64,000 bases of DNA, taken from Trichobilharzia regenti. Lineage: Eukaryota > Platyhelminthes > Trematoda > Strigeidida > Schistosomatidae. A model generated the notes under the pieces. The model was not told the origin of the DNA and did no database searches. It was given only the letters and a program-made list of their open reading frames with translations. Numbering within the stretch: position 1 is the stretch's first letter; each line of letters begins with the position of its first letter. The translations under genes and the position numbers were made by a program. The stretch covers positions 94,622,319-94,686,318 of the forward strand of contig OX235264.1 in assembly GCA_944472135.2 (NCBI GenBank), read 5' to 3'. Positions 33,433-46,612 of the stretch are shown piece after piece.

Positions 33433-34946
33433 TTTGCAATTCACAACACAATTTATGATTTCATCATTCCGTTCATCCGTTTATGTGTGCCCAATATCTG
33501 ACGAAGCAGATTGTGATTAATAAATCATAAGTTGCTCTCTTCGCCGCCAGGCGACTACAAAAACTCACTCGTTCCCACCTGCTGCTATTCAATTTTTTGG
33601 TGATACCATATTACATATGAGTCATCACTTTAGTCCATATGTATACTCGCCTTCCCACTCCCTGTCGTCAATTGCAAGATTCAGGTCACAACGTAGAAAA
33701 TCGTCAGCGCTAGTCGTACGCATATCCTTACTTCATAAGCTTCAATGCTTTTCATTATAGAAATCACTTTGTATTTGACGTTGTAAACGTGCTATTGAAT
33801 AGGTTCATTGGCTTGTTTGGTGAACTCGGAATTGTTGAAGTAGTTCCAATATTACTTCGTCGTCTACGGCTTCCTGGTAGCCGATGGATTTGATGTAGAC
33901 GGTTGACTTGCATTCACTTATCTTTCTCCGATTGACGCGTATCGTCGCGAGCTGATCGGCGCATGGTTCAACTCTCCAGAATCCAGCTTGTTTCTGGTGG
34001 CGTTTCGCAGTCACAGCATCTATCGGTTTTGTGTAAATGAGTTCGTATTTCACTTGGAGTGGAGAGGTCTGAGATCCTGCACAAGTTCTTGCATAGGCAC
34101 GTGTCCATGTCTATGTGAATTTGATTATATGTAGTTTCTACTAATCGATAGAAAAATATCTCTCCGAGAGAATGTAGCTACAAATTCCATCTTGTTCCAT
34201 GGTAACAGTCGGAGTACATGTCTCCATCATTGTCTCAGTGTTCAGTATTATATTTCAACTCATTTATTTCAATAACCAATTGACTTACTAACCATCTGAC
34301 TTACTAACCAACTGTCTTATCAACTATTACCTGTGCATCTGGTGCAGTTTTGCTAGTGACAGAGTGGGTGTTTGGGTGACTCCGCCTGTTAGCAAGTGAT
34401 TTCCATTTGAGACGTTCTTCCTGCTTATCAAATGTTCTTGGAGGATTTCTGAGTTGTTAAAATCAAATTGGTGGTCTGATTTCACAGCATAGTTGATACT
34501 TTCTCAGGTCTCCTGGTTGCGTTGGCTTCCATGCTGGACGAAATCAGACTCCATTTGTTCAATTCATCTCTTCTTGATTTCTACCGAGGTTTGTTCGATG
34601 CATCTTGTGTCACATTTTGGTTACTTAAGGTTACAGACATACACAGTGAGGCCATTGGAATAGACTCATTCCCCTAAACAGGGTTGCATTTCACTCTGTC
34701 TGAGCTTTTCGAAAGGAAAGTCTGATACAGCGTTTATTGACTTCTCTACTAATCTGAGCATATGTAATATGTTATCACCAAAAAGTTGAATAGCAGCAGG
34801 TGGGAACGACTGTGTTTAGGTAGGAGGCTGGCGGCGAAGAGAGCAAATTATGATTTATTAATCACAATCTGCTTCGTCAGATATTGGGCACACATAAACG
34901 GATAAACGGAATGATGAAATCATAAATTGTGTTGTGAATTACAAGT
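33433..34946. mobile_element. TIR element, copy 2
   Basis: Same orientation as the element at 1,904, with both terminal repeats (33,433-33,620 and 34,759-34,946). It forms the outer end of the inner palindrome's left arm. Confidence 0.7.
33805..34232 (-). pseudogene. Captured gene fragment, copy 2
   Basis: Same two offset frames and the same upstream stop as at 2,276-2,703. Confidence 0.4.
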
Positions 34947-35122
34947 AAGGTACTTCGATTCAGTGCAAAGAGAAATAGAAATTATTCGGTCATCACACGA
35001 CATGTCCTTGATGGTCGTCGTTGTCAAATCAATAAGAGAAAGATTCGCATGATTTTGATTCATGCGAAACAGCCGTCTCCTATCGAAATCACTACAAATC
35101 ACTATCTCAATTGGTTTTCCTG

Positions 35123-35764
35123 ATTTCAGGTAGACTGGATAATGCGACAAACAGTGGTGGGCGGGATAGACACAGGAAAGAAACGGAGCTACACAAAAGT
35201 TGGTGTGGGCTTTGCCGATGACATTTCTCTGATTTCTCACAAACTGGAAGATGCCAAGTAAAAAGCAGCATACAAGGATGGCAGGAATCCAGGTGAACAT
35301 AAAATAGACAGAGATGATGAAGATTCCTGGCCAACAGCAACAGCAACAAAAACAGACGACAATCAGCATAAATGGGAGAAACCTGAAAGAAGCGACCTCC
35401 TTCACCCGTCTACCAACCGACCTGAAAAGCATTGTTCAAACTACTGGCGGACAGAAATGAGGAGTATATCAAATCAAGGATCGGGAAGGCAAGTCAAGCT
35501 TTCACTTCTCTCAAATCTGTGTGGAAATCGACAGCACTCAGGATGAATAATGAGATCCGAATTATCGACTCGAATGTGAATTCAGTGCTAATTTATGGAT
35601 CAGAGATTTGGCGTGTCATGAGGAGCACCTCAAACAAACTACAGACTCCAATGTGAAGAAGAGATATGAGTTATGGGTAGACTGGAAGCCTACTGGAAAT
35701 GTTGACAGAGAACCGAACGCGGTGGAGACGTGCACCTGAAGCCCAACTTTCCGATAACAAAAAG
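35123..35764 (+). pseudogene. RTE RT fragment with FADD box, copy 4
   Basis: Duplicate of 3,594-4,235 at offset 31,529; the connector frame begins at 35,432. Confidence 0.72.
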
Positions 35765-36432
35765 ATAGAGACAATACTAATGATAATATGTGATGACAGA
35801 AACACAATCACTTGGCTACCACATCCAGTCAAATGACTGTGATCGGCTTCTCTTAACATCTATCTTGTTTGTAAAGGTGAAAATCAAATAAAACTAATTG
35901 CTGACACGACAATGATAACGCATATTTCTCACTGATAACAGTAATTAACACATATCATGCCTTTTATGTTTGTGAGACAGTAGATTTTGTGTGATTTTCA
36001 GTAATGTCATCAGGTCAGCCTGACTCAACACACCTGGTTATCTGGTGGAAGCCGAAATTTGTGAATTCCGTCAGTGGGTAGTTTTGTCTGTGTGAATCGA
36101 TGAGTTGTTCAGTCCAGATATTCACATAATATTTCATTGACTTTATCTTTACTTGTAATTCATGATGATGATGATGTCAGTCTGCACACAGTCTGTCTTC
36201 CTGACTTCCTCTCCTCATTGTGCACTTCAATGTTCAGAGAATGCATCCCTCTTCTCGAATTTTGGTCTCCCATTCCTCTCTTTCTCTCTGTCTTGATTTC
36301 CCAGCTTCATTGACGAGAGATTGAATTCACATACGAATTATGTGACCAACTTGAATCGCTTGTCACGAATCACGCGACGAGTCTCTCCATCACATACAGG
36401 CTGTGATGTTACTCTCATAAGGAAAACACTAA

Positions 36433-36624
36433 ATGGAGGGGGAAATAGTGTTGAGTTCTTGCAGTGACATTATTTTCTCGCAACGCTATCAACGAATTAT
36501 TATTACAACTCTCCTTCGAAAACTGTTGGACGGACATTCCACGGTCAGGGATAAATATGGATACAGGCCAGCCAGGAAAGACTTGGATTTCTTAAATTGG
36601 ACCACTAATTCACTGATATGGTGA
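36433..36624 (+). CDS. Unknown 63-codon ATG frame, copy 3
   Basis: As at 4,904-5,095, with one change (Phe to Leu near the end, KDLDFLN). Confidence 0.18.
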   Translation: MEGEIVLSSCSDIIFSQRYQRIIITTLLRKLLDGHSTVRDKYGYRPARKDLDFLNWTTNSLIW

Positions 36625-36790
36625 ATCACTCTATGAATATCTGTGCTCTCCAGTTTTGATAGTATCTTCTATGGGATAAAACGTCGCCATCTCATGCAGT
36701 CTTCTGTGACTGGAAACTACAAGAATAGTAGTCGCCTGGTTGCATGCATTTTGCAGTTATGCTGACTTACAAGAAGGCATATCAAACATA

Positions 36791-37274
36791 AATCCTAGCC
36801 CAAATTGTCGTCACACAAAACAGAGCTTAAATTCGTGGTGGCTCAGTAGTGAATAATCTGAATACTACTAGGAGAGAGACATTAGAAAGTGATAGTTCTC
36901 AGTATTCGAATTCGCGAAATATATGCAGAATAACGAACAATTCTCAAATAAAATCGCGGATTTCGCAAGCTAGATTTCTGACAGAGTGCAATCACACATA
37001 TAGTTTCATCACATTTTCTGCGATGTTGTGGATTGTGTGGCCAAAATTCACCACACCTCCAGTAGGACGACTAAGTGAATTATTTCACACGAGTAGCCCT
37101 CTGCACAACTACCTGCCTGTTTACAGTTTATCAGCTACACTTACAAGTATTTATGGTATTTTTGTGGTGCACATGTTTATGAGGGATATTCGGGTTACTC
37201 TTGGGATAGAATACGGATTTTCACTGTTCGTATGGAAAAGTACTCTGAGTGTCATTCTCCATGTTCATTCGTGA
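36791..37274 (+). CDS. Putative membrane protein exon, copy 3
   Basis: Full-length version of the 5,262-5,745 frame with Met to Thr (ICRITNN) and Leu to Phe (SELFHTS) changes and an unchanged hydrophobic C-terminal half. Confidence 0.33.
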
Positions 37275-38248
37275 TAAGGCGTTGTGAACGACGATCTGGC
37301 TGTAGGCGAAGTTCCTGAATTCACAACATCCTCACATCGACGACGACGACGACGACGATTAATATCGGAGATTGCATTCAAGAACACACTTACGGCGAAT
37401 CATAATCTGAACAAATCGACAGTAATGGATTCAGTAGCCAAAAGTGAAAATTCCAAAGAACACAGTTCACTGACCACTGTGGTACATTTTCTATTGTGTG
37501 AAATAAACTGCTTGTGTGAGATCCACAACTGTGAGAAAATACGGTTGCGTCAAACACACAGGTGGTCAGGTAGCCGAATACGTGTGAATGACCATCATTC
37601 CGACCAGCAATACTTCCAATTAATAATTCGGTTCAGTAATATTTGAAATATATACTAGGTGGTGGTGGAATAATGTCAGCAAGCACATTTCACATTATGT
37701 GTCATCCCAGGAACCAGTATTGTTTGCATTCGCGAAAACGCGCGTAACCAATGAAGGCAGCGTCACATGTGGTCCACGCGGTAGGCTAATCACAAATGCA
37801 TCGACTCACAGTCTGAACCACAATTACACTCAACACAGATCCGTATAATCAGGGAAAGAAAGATCAATGTTCACAACATCCTCAACTCGATGTGAGCGTG
37901 TGTCGCCACTAACTACCAGATGTTTGAGATGATGTCATTGTGAATGACGACGAAAATTGTAGAACCAATCGTAGTAAGTCTTTCGATCTCACTCACAATC
38001 GGTGAGAATGGAGGTGACTTGATTGGTGTGATTGAAACTGCACAGCTGTGGTGATTGGTTTCACTATACTCTACTTCTCTCAATTCACACACATGCATGC
38101 ATGTTACATGCGTCTCACTGTCCCATATAATATGTCAGAATAAGTGAGTGAGTATGTGTGGGTGCGCTCAGCAAAATACTGTATATATACGGTGGAGTGA
38201 CGATGATCGTGTATGACAGTGTGATAATCGGTCTCCAGAGAACTGAGA

Positions 38249-38494
38249 ATGCAGTCGAAGTGTCTACGAAATAGATTGGCCATCGGTGTCGTCATCTTCG
38301 TCATCCAATTGATCACAGTGTTTGCAGCTGTGGCACACGATACTCTCGCGATTGATAAACGTGAGTGATTCAAGCTGAAGTAGCTTACTGAGTGTTTGTG
38401 ATATGAATTTGCTATGTGTGAAATGCTCTCAATGTCTTTTGTGTCTTCCATTTTACCACTAGGTCAGAAGGAGCCGTTTCGATATGGAAGGTAG
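38249..38494 (+). CDS. Candidate amidated neuropeptide-like precursor, copy 4
   Basis: Exons 38,249-38,360 and 38,463-38,494; AATAAA at 38,595. The coding bases match copy 1. The intron differs (GCTTACTG for GCTGACTG), as does the 3' untranslated region (ATTACATTG for ATTACGTTG). Confidence 0.65.
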
Positions 38495-38831
38495 TCAGCG
38501 AGCCGGAGATTCGTAACACGCGCGTCGGTATTGCATGCAATCCGAAGGATTTGAACATTGGTTGTGATTACATTGTATTCTGTGATATTATAGTAATAAA
38601 TATATATTCGTCTATTAACCTTGTTTTGTATACCGGCATTTGCCCTCCGATATTGAGTTGACGAGTAGTGGATGTGAAAATTCAGTGGTATTATACAGTA
38701 GTAGATATATCCTCGACCGTCGATGTAGGGTCTGAGTGACAAGCGTGATTTTACATGTCTTGGATATGTTGTGCTGTTGTTCTGGGTGGAATCGGAGCGA
38801 GATCTGAAATCCGTGGTAGTTTTGTTGCATT

Positions 38832-39014
38832 GTGGGTTGTATTAGCAGACCCTTTAGGAGAATTGAACGCTGTCGAAATTTTCAGCGAAATATATCGACA
38901 AAATTGACAGGAAATCATCGCCTACTAGGAGCGATCTCCACTCGATTCCTCAATGAGATCTTATGCGTAGAAATATCATTAGTCAGTGGACATTCAGTTC
39001 TCTCGAATGATTGA
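38832..39014 (+). CDS. Conserved downstream 60-codon frame, copy 4
   Basis: Open frame as at 7,306, with Arg to Gly (LTGNHR) and Phe to Ile (NEILCVE) differences. Confidence 0.22.
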   Translation: MGCISRPFRRIERCRNFQRNISTKLTGNHRLLGAISTRFLNEILCVEISLVSGHSVLSND

Positions 39015-39259
39015 CAGTGCCACTTTGTGAATTGTCGTGTGGCCTGTGCTATATTCACTCGTTCTAGTTTGCGTCATAGAGTTGTGCCCTTCACGAGAAA
39101 TCACGACTGAGTGCATCATTGCATAGATGATATTTCGCGAGAGCGTATGTTTCTCACTCCTCTGACATTTGACATTGACTGCATTTCAGCGTGGTCGGAA
39201 TGACATTACAATTAATGTGCCATCCAGCTTTGTCCAACTCTGTTGACATGGCATAGTGC

Positions 39260-39312
39260 CACTGAAGCCTGATGAAATATGCGGTAAAACTGCATGAAAA
39301 TCAGCTTCAGTG
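39260..39312. other. 13-bp-stem hairpin, copy 2
   Basis: Stem bases identical to 7,740-7,792 although neighbouring bases differ. Confidence 0.45.
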
Positions 39313-39761
39313 AGTTGGATTTACAGAATCGGTCTAATGTTATTCAGTGTTTCACGTGATTGTAACGGTAACCATCTGTGCAGCTTTCAACGACATGACA
39401 TAATTCACCCCCTCGCATCTAGGCTCAATAAACACGTGTGAACAGAGAAGAATCTGATTTGAATTCATAATTTTTAGTGTGAATGGGGAAATTTCCGTGG
39501 TCTCATTCGGTGTGAGACGTGTTCACTGCCGACTAGAGTGCGTTACTGATGGTTTAAACCAGTACAAGAAGCGTACAGTGATACAATGATGCATCAGACA
39601 CGCATCACACTTCATTGGCTAATCAGTTATTCATCACGAAATTCGAATACACATATGTATGAGTAGCTGTGCTCTCTCCACTTTCATCAGGACGGGAGAA
39701 ACTGAGCTGGATATTTTATTTGTGAGCGGACGCCAGCGAATTATTTTCTGGTGATTTGTGC

Positions 39762-40096
39762 TTATCCACAGAGTGAAAGATAACTAATCGACGACTCTGG
39801 TCTTGATATCAAGGTGTATATTCTGCCAGAATTTATTCGCAGTTGAGCTCCACTGGAGAGACATTGAATGATTTCACGATTTTCTTCTCTCTTACACATA
39901 CATCTAGCAGTTTGCCTATTTCGCCACTTGGTACGGAATGTTATGTGAATCAATATAGGGACAATGAACGATTTTACAATGTTTTCTGGTTGATCAGAAT
40001 CATGTGTGTGTGTAAATATTGGAGGAATTGTTATCCATTCTCGGTTGCCACAGTTCGCGACGAGCTGTACTGTAGTATTACCGATGAATCTTAGTG
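39762..40096. other. Overlapping antisense frames, copy 2
   Basis: Both frames of 8,242-8,577 stay open. The minus-strand frame has lost its central cysteine pair (CLSSGAQ in place of SLLCGT), while the plus-strand frame keeps all its cysteines and lengthens at its start. Confidence 0.22.
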
Positions 40097-40481
40097 CGGG
40101 CTCAGCTGAACTTCAGATAACAGAATATTCGACTCAGAACCGAGAATGATAATACTCACAACCAAACGGTAGTGAGGAGTTGATGAACTATTCGGACATG
40201 TACGTATTCTGACTGCAATTTGTTGTTATTGATGCATTTAATAATTCATGTGGTTGGAATGCATCCTGCAATCAAGGAAGTTTGTTGTCACAGCTATCAA
40301 TAATCTCCAAGAGGGACATAGAAATATCAGTTAGAAATTTCGTCTCGATATGTGGATCGCATGTATCTTCTCGTCGAATTTGGGTAAATGATGTTGTTCA
40401 CTGATGAGATTTCGCCAAACAGACGTAGAAATACTTCGTCAAGTGACTCAACACAGAATACCGTGATTACGTTGAGTGATT

Positions 40482-40667
40482 TCAACGAAATCCTCTCATG
40501 GTCTGTTCAACATATGACGGTGTCAATATACTGATAGTTAAACTTGAAGAACACGTAGAGACAAGATCGTGGGACACGTTAACACTAATGTGATTGCGCT
40601 TCCTACATTCCTGAAACAGCGTTGTTAGAACTGAACCTACTTGTACAGGAATACAATAAACTCTCAC
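40482..40667 (-). CDS. Unknown 61-codon frame, copy 2
   Basis: As at 8,962-9,147, with one residue change (Leu to His in KRNHIS). Confidence 0.18.
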   Translation of the reverse strand: MRVYCIPVQVGSVLTTLFQECRKRNHISVNVSHDLVSTCSSSLTISILTPSYVEQTMRGFR

Positions 40668-40981
40668 AGAGTAATGCAGTAATATTTACTGATGACGGTT
40701 CAAGAACATTTTATTACCCATAATCGTTGCATATAACAATGTGAGACTTTATCAATAAATATTCAATTCACAATGGTATCATAATCCACCACAGTGCACA
40801 AGTGCAATTCACAAGTCAATGCCTCAAATCACTCCTTAAATACAACATACACGAGGATAGATATTGACATGAATTTTCATGAAGACTCATAGAAACCTAA
40901 GAACACACAAAGAAACAGGGCGAAGGAGCACGTTTGCTCACGGTTGTTGGCTATTCCAAGTTCTCCAAATGGACTGCCATT

Positions 40982-41359
40982 TTAGAATCCGTAACTTTGT
41001 TGAGGATTTGATTCCTTCAAACACTCAAGTGGTGAGGCCTCGGAATAGGTGTAAATGACAACCGTCCTCAACGGAAAGATTTCACAAGGATTATCCTCTG
41101 TCTCAATCAACTCTGAAACGACCCACCTCCAATGCAATTTCAAGTGCTCGTGAAATGGTATATTGTTCATTCGACCTACACACTTATTTCCAAGAGAAAT
41201 ATGGATATGCCTGAAACCTCGACATTTCTCATGAACTTCAGAAACAGAATGACGAATTAGATTGTACAATACACTGTTGTGTCGTGTTGAGTTGTGTTGT
41301 GTTGTGATGTGTGGTGCAATCAAGTGAAAGGCCAGAATTATATCGATAATTGCCACCAC
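40982..41359 (-). CDS. Putative secreted four-cysteine domain exon, copy 2
   Basis: 125-codon frame like 9,462-9,839 with Leu to Val at residue 2, the N-terminal Cys changed to Ser (HNSVLYN) and SVSEVHEKC in place of SISEVHVKC. The C-terminal ~80 residues are unchanged. AATAAA at 40,715-40,710. Confidence 0.45.
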   Translation of the reverse strand: MVAIIDIILAFHLIAPHITTQHNSTRHNSVLYNLIRHSVSEVHEKCRGFRHIHISLGNKCVGRMNNIPFHEHLKLHWRWVVSELIETEDNPCEIFPLRTVVIYTYSEASPLECLKESNPQQSYGF

Positions 41360-41900
41360 TGCTCATACTATTGTGCACATCCAACACGGAAAAATGTCAA
41401 CAGACAAATCAGTTAGTATTCAAGTGGTTCGTACTCATGGTATTTGCGTGTATGTATAAATAGACACAGGCTGGAAAGCCAGCCTGATGTGGATTCGAAT
41501 ATCGTGATGAATAACTGACTAGTCAATGAAGTAAGAATTGTCCGTGATGCATATATACAGTGAACATAGCATCAACTAATCTCATGGGACAATGAAATCA
41601 TGCTGGGATGTGGTCAAATACAGTCGCCATATTGAAGTACCACTAGAAGCTTAGAAGTCAAATATTATTCCTAATTATAATGTCGTCACGGGCAGCAGAC
41701 ACGGGACACATGGTGTACCTTGCATTAGTCGAATTCAACAGTGACTCACTCAAGTACGCAATGAACACTTTTCACACGCAATGAGATCAAGGATACTTCG
41801 CCAGACACTATGAAGCTGACGGATGCGACTGAATATCGTGATGCTTATAAATAGTATTGGAAATAATACCGGAAGTACGACTATTCACAAAGTGGCACTG

Positions 41901-42083
41901 TCAATCATTCGAGAGAACTGAATGTCCGCTGACTAATGATATTTCTACGCATAAGATCTCATTGAGGAATCGAGTGGAGATCGCTCCTAGTAGGCGATGA
42001 TTTCCTGTCAATTTTGTCGATATATTTCGCTGAAAATTTCGACAGCGTTCAATTCTCCTAAAGGGTCTGCTAATACAACCCAC
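41901..42083 (-). CDS. Conserved downstream 60-codon frame, copy 5
   Basis: Same residues as the 38,832-39,014 frame, on the opposite strand. Confidence 0.22.
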   Translation of the reverse strand: MGCISRPFRRIERCRNFQRNISTKLTGNHRLLGAISTRFLNEILCVEISLVSGHSVLSND

Positions 42084-42420
42084 AATGCAACAAAACTACC
42101 ACGGATTTCAGATCTCGCTCCGATTCCACCCAGAACAACAGCACAACATATCCAAGACATGTAAAATCACGCTTGTCACTCAGACCCTACATCGACGGTC
42201 GAGGATATATCTACTACTGTATAATACCACTGAATTTTCACATCCACTACTCGTCAACTCAATATCGGAGGGCAAATGCCGGTATACAAAACAAGGTTAA
42301 TAGACGAATATATATTTATTACTATAATATCACAGAATACAATGTAATCACAACCAATGTTCAAATCCTTCGGATTGCATGCAATACCGACGCGCGTGTT
42401 ACGAATCTCCGGCTCGCTGA

Positions 42421-42666
42421 CTACCTTCCATATCGAAACGGCTCCTTCTGACCTAGTGGTAAAATGGAAGACACAAAAGACATTGAGAGCATTTCACACA
42501 TAGCAAATTCATATCACAAACACTCAGTAAGCTACTTCAGCTTGAATCACTCACGTTTATCAATCGCGAGAGTATCGTGTGCCACAGCTGCAAACACTGT
42601 GATCAATTGGATGACGAAGATGACGACACCGATGGCCAATCTATTTCGTAGACACTTCGACTGCAT
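42421..42666 (-). CDS. Candidate amidated neuropeptide-like precursor, copy 5
   Basis: Exons 42,666-42,555 and 42,452-42,421, same 47 residues. It carries the intron base change also seen in copies 4 and 6, and the 5' untranslated change shared with copies 3 and 6. Confidence 0.65.
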
Positions 42667-43309
42667 TCTCAGTTCTCTGAAGACCGATTATCACACTGTC
42701 ATACACGATCATCGTCACTCCACCGTATATATACAGTATTTTGCTGAGCGCACCCACACATACTCACTCACTTATTCTGACATATTATATGGGACAGTGA
42801 GACGCATGTAACATGCATGCATGTGTGTGAATTGAGAGGAGTAGAGTATAGTGAAACCAATCACCACAGCTGTGCAGTTTCAATCACACCAATCAAGTCA
42901 CCTCCATTCTCACCGATTGTGAGTGAGATCGAAAGACTTACTACGATTGGTTCTACAATTTTCGTCGTCATTCACAATGACATCATCTCAAACATCTGGT
43001 AGTTAGTGGCGACACACGCTCACATCGAGTTGAGGATGTTGTGAACATTGATCTTTCTTTCCCTGATTATACGGATCTGTGTAGAGTGTAATTGTGGTTC
43101 AGACTGTGAGTCGATGCATTTGTGATTAGCCTACCACGTGGGCCACTTGTGACGCCGCCTTAAGTGGTTTCTAACGTCACGATATGTCAATTGAAGAAAT
43201 TTAACATTTCGAGTTTTTGTCAACCGAATGTACTGTGTTATTTTAGGTAGGTCACAACCTCTAATGAGCATGAGGTTATAAGTTAACCTAGCATTGTTTA
43301 TGTCACTAT

Positions 43310-45167
43310 TTTATCAACGCAGCACAGAACGTGAAACATGAAGGAAAATATTTTTGTGTTAAATGTGAGACGGCGAGAGTAGTTGTGAAGCATGAATTTT
43401 CGTATACGCCTTTATATAATTAGATTATTCGGATGATTGATGACGGTTCAAGATAAGAAATGGTGAATTTTAATTATTGTTGATTGAATTTATGTCACTG
43501 GTACCATGATTTGTTTGCACTACAAATTGATTTAAGCAAAAACAGGTAAAAATCTTCGAGAAAAGTGATCATTCTGGTGATTGAGATCTTTTTATGTGGC
43601 AAGATTATTAACCCCATACCTGTTCGCTACCATCCGAAACCAAAAAGTTATAATTAAATAAAGTTGAATAAATGAAATGAAGTTATAATATCAGTGAATG
43701 GAAGAGCGGGATAGCATCCACTAAAGAATGAAGTGATCAATGAGGAGAAGAAGTCAGAAAGACAGACTGTGTGCAGACTGACATAATCATCATCATGAAT
43801 TACAAGTAAAGATAAAGTCAATGAAATATTATGTGGATATCTGAACTGAAGAAGTCATCGATTCACACAGACAAAACTACCCACTGACGGAATTCACAAA
43901 TTTCGGCTTCCACCAGATAACCAGGTGTGTTGAGTCAGGCTGACCTGATGACAATACTGAAAATCACACAAAATCTACTGTCTCACAAACATAAAAGGCA
44001 TGATATGTGTTAATTACTGTTATCAGTGAGAAATATGCGTTATCATTGTCGTGTCAGCAATTAGTTTTATTTGATTTTCACCTTTACAAACAAGATAGAT
44101 GTTAAGAGAAGCCGATCACAGTCATTTGACTGGATGTGGTAGCCAAGTGATTGTGTCTCCGGCATCGAATTCACATCTGGTATTAGGAAGCGAGAGAGCA
44201 CGGGCATAATGCTAACAAGTTCGGGAGGCTTTCGAGGGTAGTATATACAGAAACAACTCAAATTCGAACTGATGGAAGAAAATCAAATTCTTGAGAAATG
44301 ATTTGGAAGCTATTCCAGGAGTATTAGATTAACCACTGCTACTATGAATATGGAGTGATATTGGTGCGACCGTCTCAAGACTGGTTGAGAGTTTCCCACA
44401 AAATGTCCTGTTTAAGTCAAGTAGCTGGTGAAGTGTGTGCTGGCGTCCAGTAGAGTGCTGCGCATGCCCTAGTGTTTTGGTGCTCATCAGTGAACATTGT
44501 GGTGAAAATACGTACCAGTCATTTGCATTGAGGAGGTCTTATGCACAACAACCAACAATGGAGTCTGTCACCGAAATGTGGTTATTCTAGAAATCGTTCG
44601 ACTTCTCTCTTGATGATCACGTAGGTTTGTTGTTCGACTACAAGAAATCATACCTGAATTATTCTGCTTGTTGTTATGCTACCACTCAGAGCCTTCGATT
44701 CACTGTTGATTGGTATTTCCACACCGATATATGTCACGACAAACGATGACGGATGAAAGTCAGACCTGAGTGATGTCGATAGTGGACGGCCATTTCGCAT
44801 GAATCAAAATGATACGAATCCTACTATCATTGCTTTGGCAAGGATTCACACGGGAGCAATGTGTTTGTGAGAAGCGAACACTTTCAAATTCCATTTTCTA
44901 CGGATTCGAATTACTCTACTTGTATTTCCCAACACAACGTATTATTGCATCATTCCATTTATCCATATCTGACCAATTTTTAGTGAAACATAGCGTAAAG
45001 AAAAAATAATAATAATAATATATATATATTTTATCAATCAATTTTCATTATCGACTGAGCACGGAGGATTTCAAACACTCGTTCCAACCTGATGATTTTA
45101 ATAATTGTCCGAAATATGTATAACCACATCCTAAATCATCCCGTTTTCTGTGGGATTCAGGTCACGA
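43310..45167. repeat. Loop of the inner palindrome
   Basis: 1.86 kb between the arms, not self-complementary overall. It matches 61,960-63,690 directly and 22,970-24,680 in inverted form, so the loop itself is a reused module. It contains an AT-rich tract (43,300-43,700), a CAT repeat, a short open frame 44,809-45,009(+) and the TAA/AT run at 45,006-45,030. No convincing gene. Confidence 0.75.
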
Positions 45168-45846
45168 TATAGTGAGATAAACAATGCTAGGTTAACTTAT
45201 AACCTCATGCTCAAACTTCAAAGAATATCACCAGAAAAAGGATTTCGATTAGAGGTTGTGACCTACCTAAAATAACACAGTACATTCGGTTGACAAAAAC
45301 TCGAAATGTTAAATTTCTTCAATTGACATATCGTGACGTTAGAAACCACTTAAGGCGGCGTCACAAGTGGCCCACGTGGTAGGCTAATCACAAATGCATC
45401 GACTCACAGTCTGAACCACAATTACACTCTACACAGATCCGTATAATCAGGGAAAGAAAGATCAATGTTCACAACATCCTCAACTCGATGTGAGCGTGTG
45501 TCGCCACTAACTACCAGATGTTTGAGATGATGTCATTGTGAATGACGACGAAATTTGTAGAACCAATCGTAGTAAGTCTTTCGATCTCACTCACAATCGG
45601 TGAGAATGGAGGTGACTTGATTGGTGTGATTGAAACTGCACAGCTGTGGTGATTGGTTTCACTATACTCTACTCCTCTCAATTCACACACATGCATGCAT
45701 GTTACATGCGTCTCACTGTCCCATATAATATGTCAGAATAAGTGAGTGAGTATGTGTGGGTGCGCTCAGCAAAATACTGTATATATACGGTGGAGTGACG
45801 ATGATCGTGTATGACAGTGTGATAATCGGTCTTCAGAGAACTGAGA

Positions 45847-46092
45847 ATGCAGTCGAAGTGTCTACGAAATAGATTGGCCATCGGTGTCGTCATCTTCGTC
45901 ATCCAATTGATCACAGTGTTTGCAGCTGTGGCACACGATACTCTCGCGATTGATAAACGTGAGTGATTCAAGCTGAAGTAGCTTACTGAGTGTTTGTGAT
46001 ATGAATTTGCTATGTGTGAAATGCTCTCAATGTCTTTTGTGTCTTCCATTTTACCACTAGGTCAGAAGGAGCCGTTTCGATATGGAAGGTAG
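45847..46092 (+). CDS. Candidate amidated neuropeptide-like precursor, copy 6
   Basis: Exons 45,847-45,958 and 46,061-46,092; same predicted product and signals. Confidence 0.65.
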
Positions 46093-46429
46093 TCAGCGAG
46101 CCGGAGATTCGTAACACGCGCGTCGGTATTGCATGCAATCCGAAGGATTTGAACATTGGTTGTGATTACATTGTATTCTGTGATATTATAGTAATAAATA
46201 TATATTCGTCTATTAACCTTGTTTTGTATACCGGCATTTGCCCTCCGATATTGAGTTGACGAGTAGTGGATGTGAAAATTCAGTGGTATTATACAGTAGT
46301 AGATATATCCTCGACCGTCGATGTAGGGTCTGAGTGACAAGCGTGATTTTACATGTCTTGGATATGTTGTGCTGTTGTTCTGGGTGGAATCGGAGCGAGA
46401 TCTGAAATCCGTGGTAGTTTTGTTGCATT

Positions 46430-46612
46430 GTGGGTTGTATTAGCAGACCCTTTAGGAGAATTGAACGCTGTCGAAATTTTCAGCGCAATATATCGACAAA
46501 ATTGACAGGAAATCATCGCCTACTAGGAGCGATCTCCACTCGATTCCTCAATGAGATCTTATGCGTAGAAATATCATTAGTCAGCGGACATTCAGTTCTC
46601 TCGAATGATTGA
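46430..46612 (+). CDS. Conserved downstream 60-codon frame, copy 6
   Basis: Open, same residues as 38,832-39,014; one silent base (GCG for GAA-type context before ATATATCG) separates it from the partner arm. Confidence 0.22.
   Translation: MGCISRPFRRIERCRNFQRNISTKLTGNHRLLGAISTRFLNEILCVEISLVSGHSVLSND

Larger units (their letters stand above)
37741..43174. repeat. Peptide-gene unit 2
   Basis: Arms 37,741-39,025 and 41,890-43,174 with convergent peptide genes at 38,249(+) and 42,666(-), around a spacer carrying the four-cysteine frame on the minus strand. Confidence 0.88.
31531..43266 (+). repeat. Long direct duplication, copy B
   Basis: Partner of 1-11,735. It differs most between 37,500-37,575, 39,090-39,115 and 39,835-39,870, where it carries variants not shared with copy A. 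Confidence 0.9.
33433..43309 (+). repeat. Inner palindrome, left arm (~9.9 kb)
   Basis: Reverse complement of 45,168-55,084. Coordinates sum to 88,513-88,519 throughout, so indels are few. At the inner end a 37-base segment present in the right arm (near 45,211-45,247) is deleted here. Confidence 0.92.
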
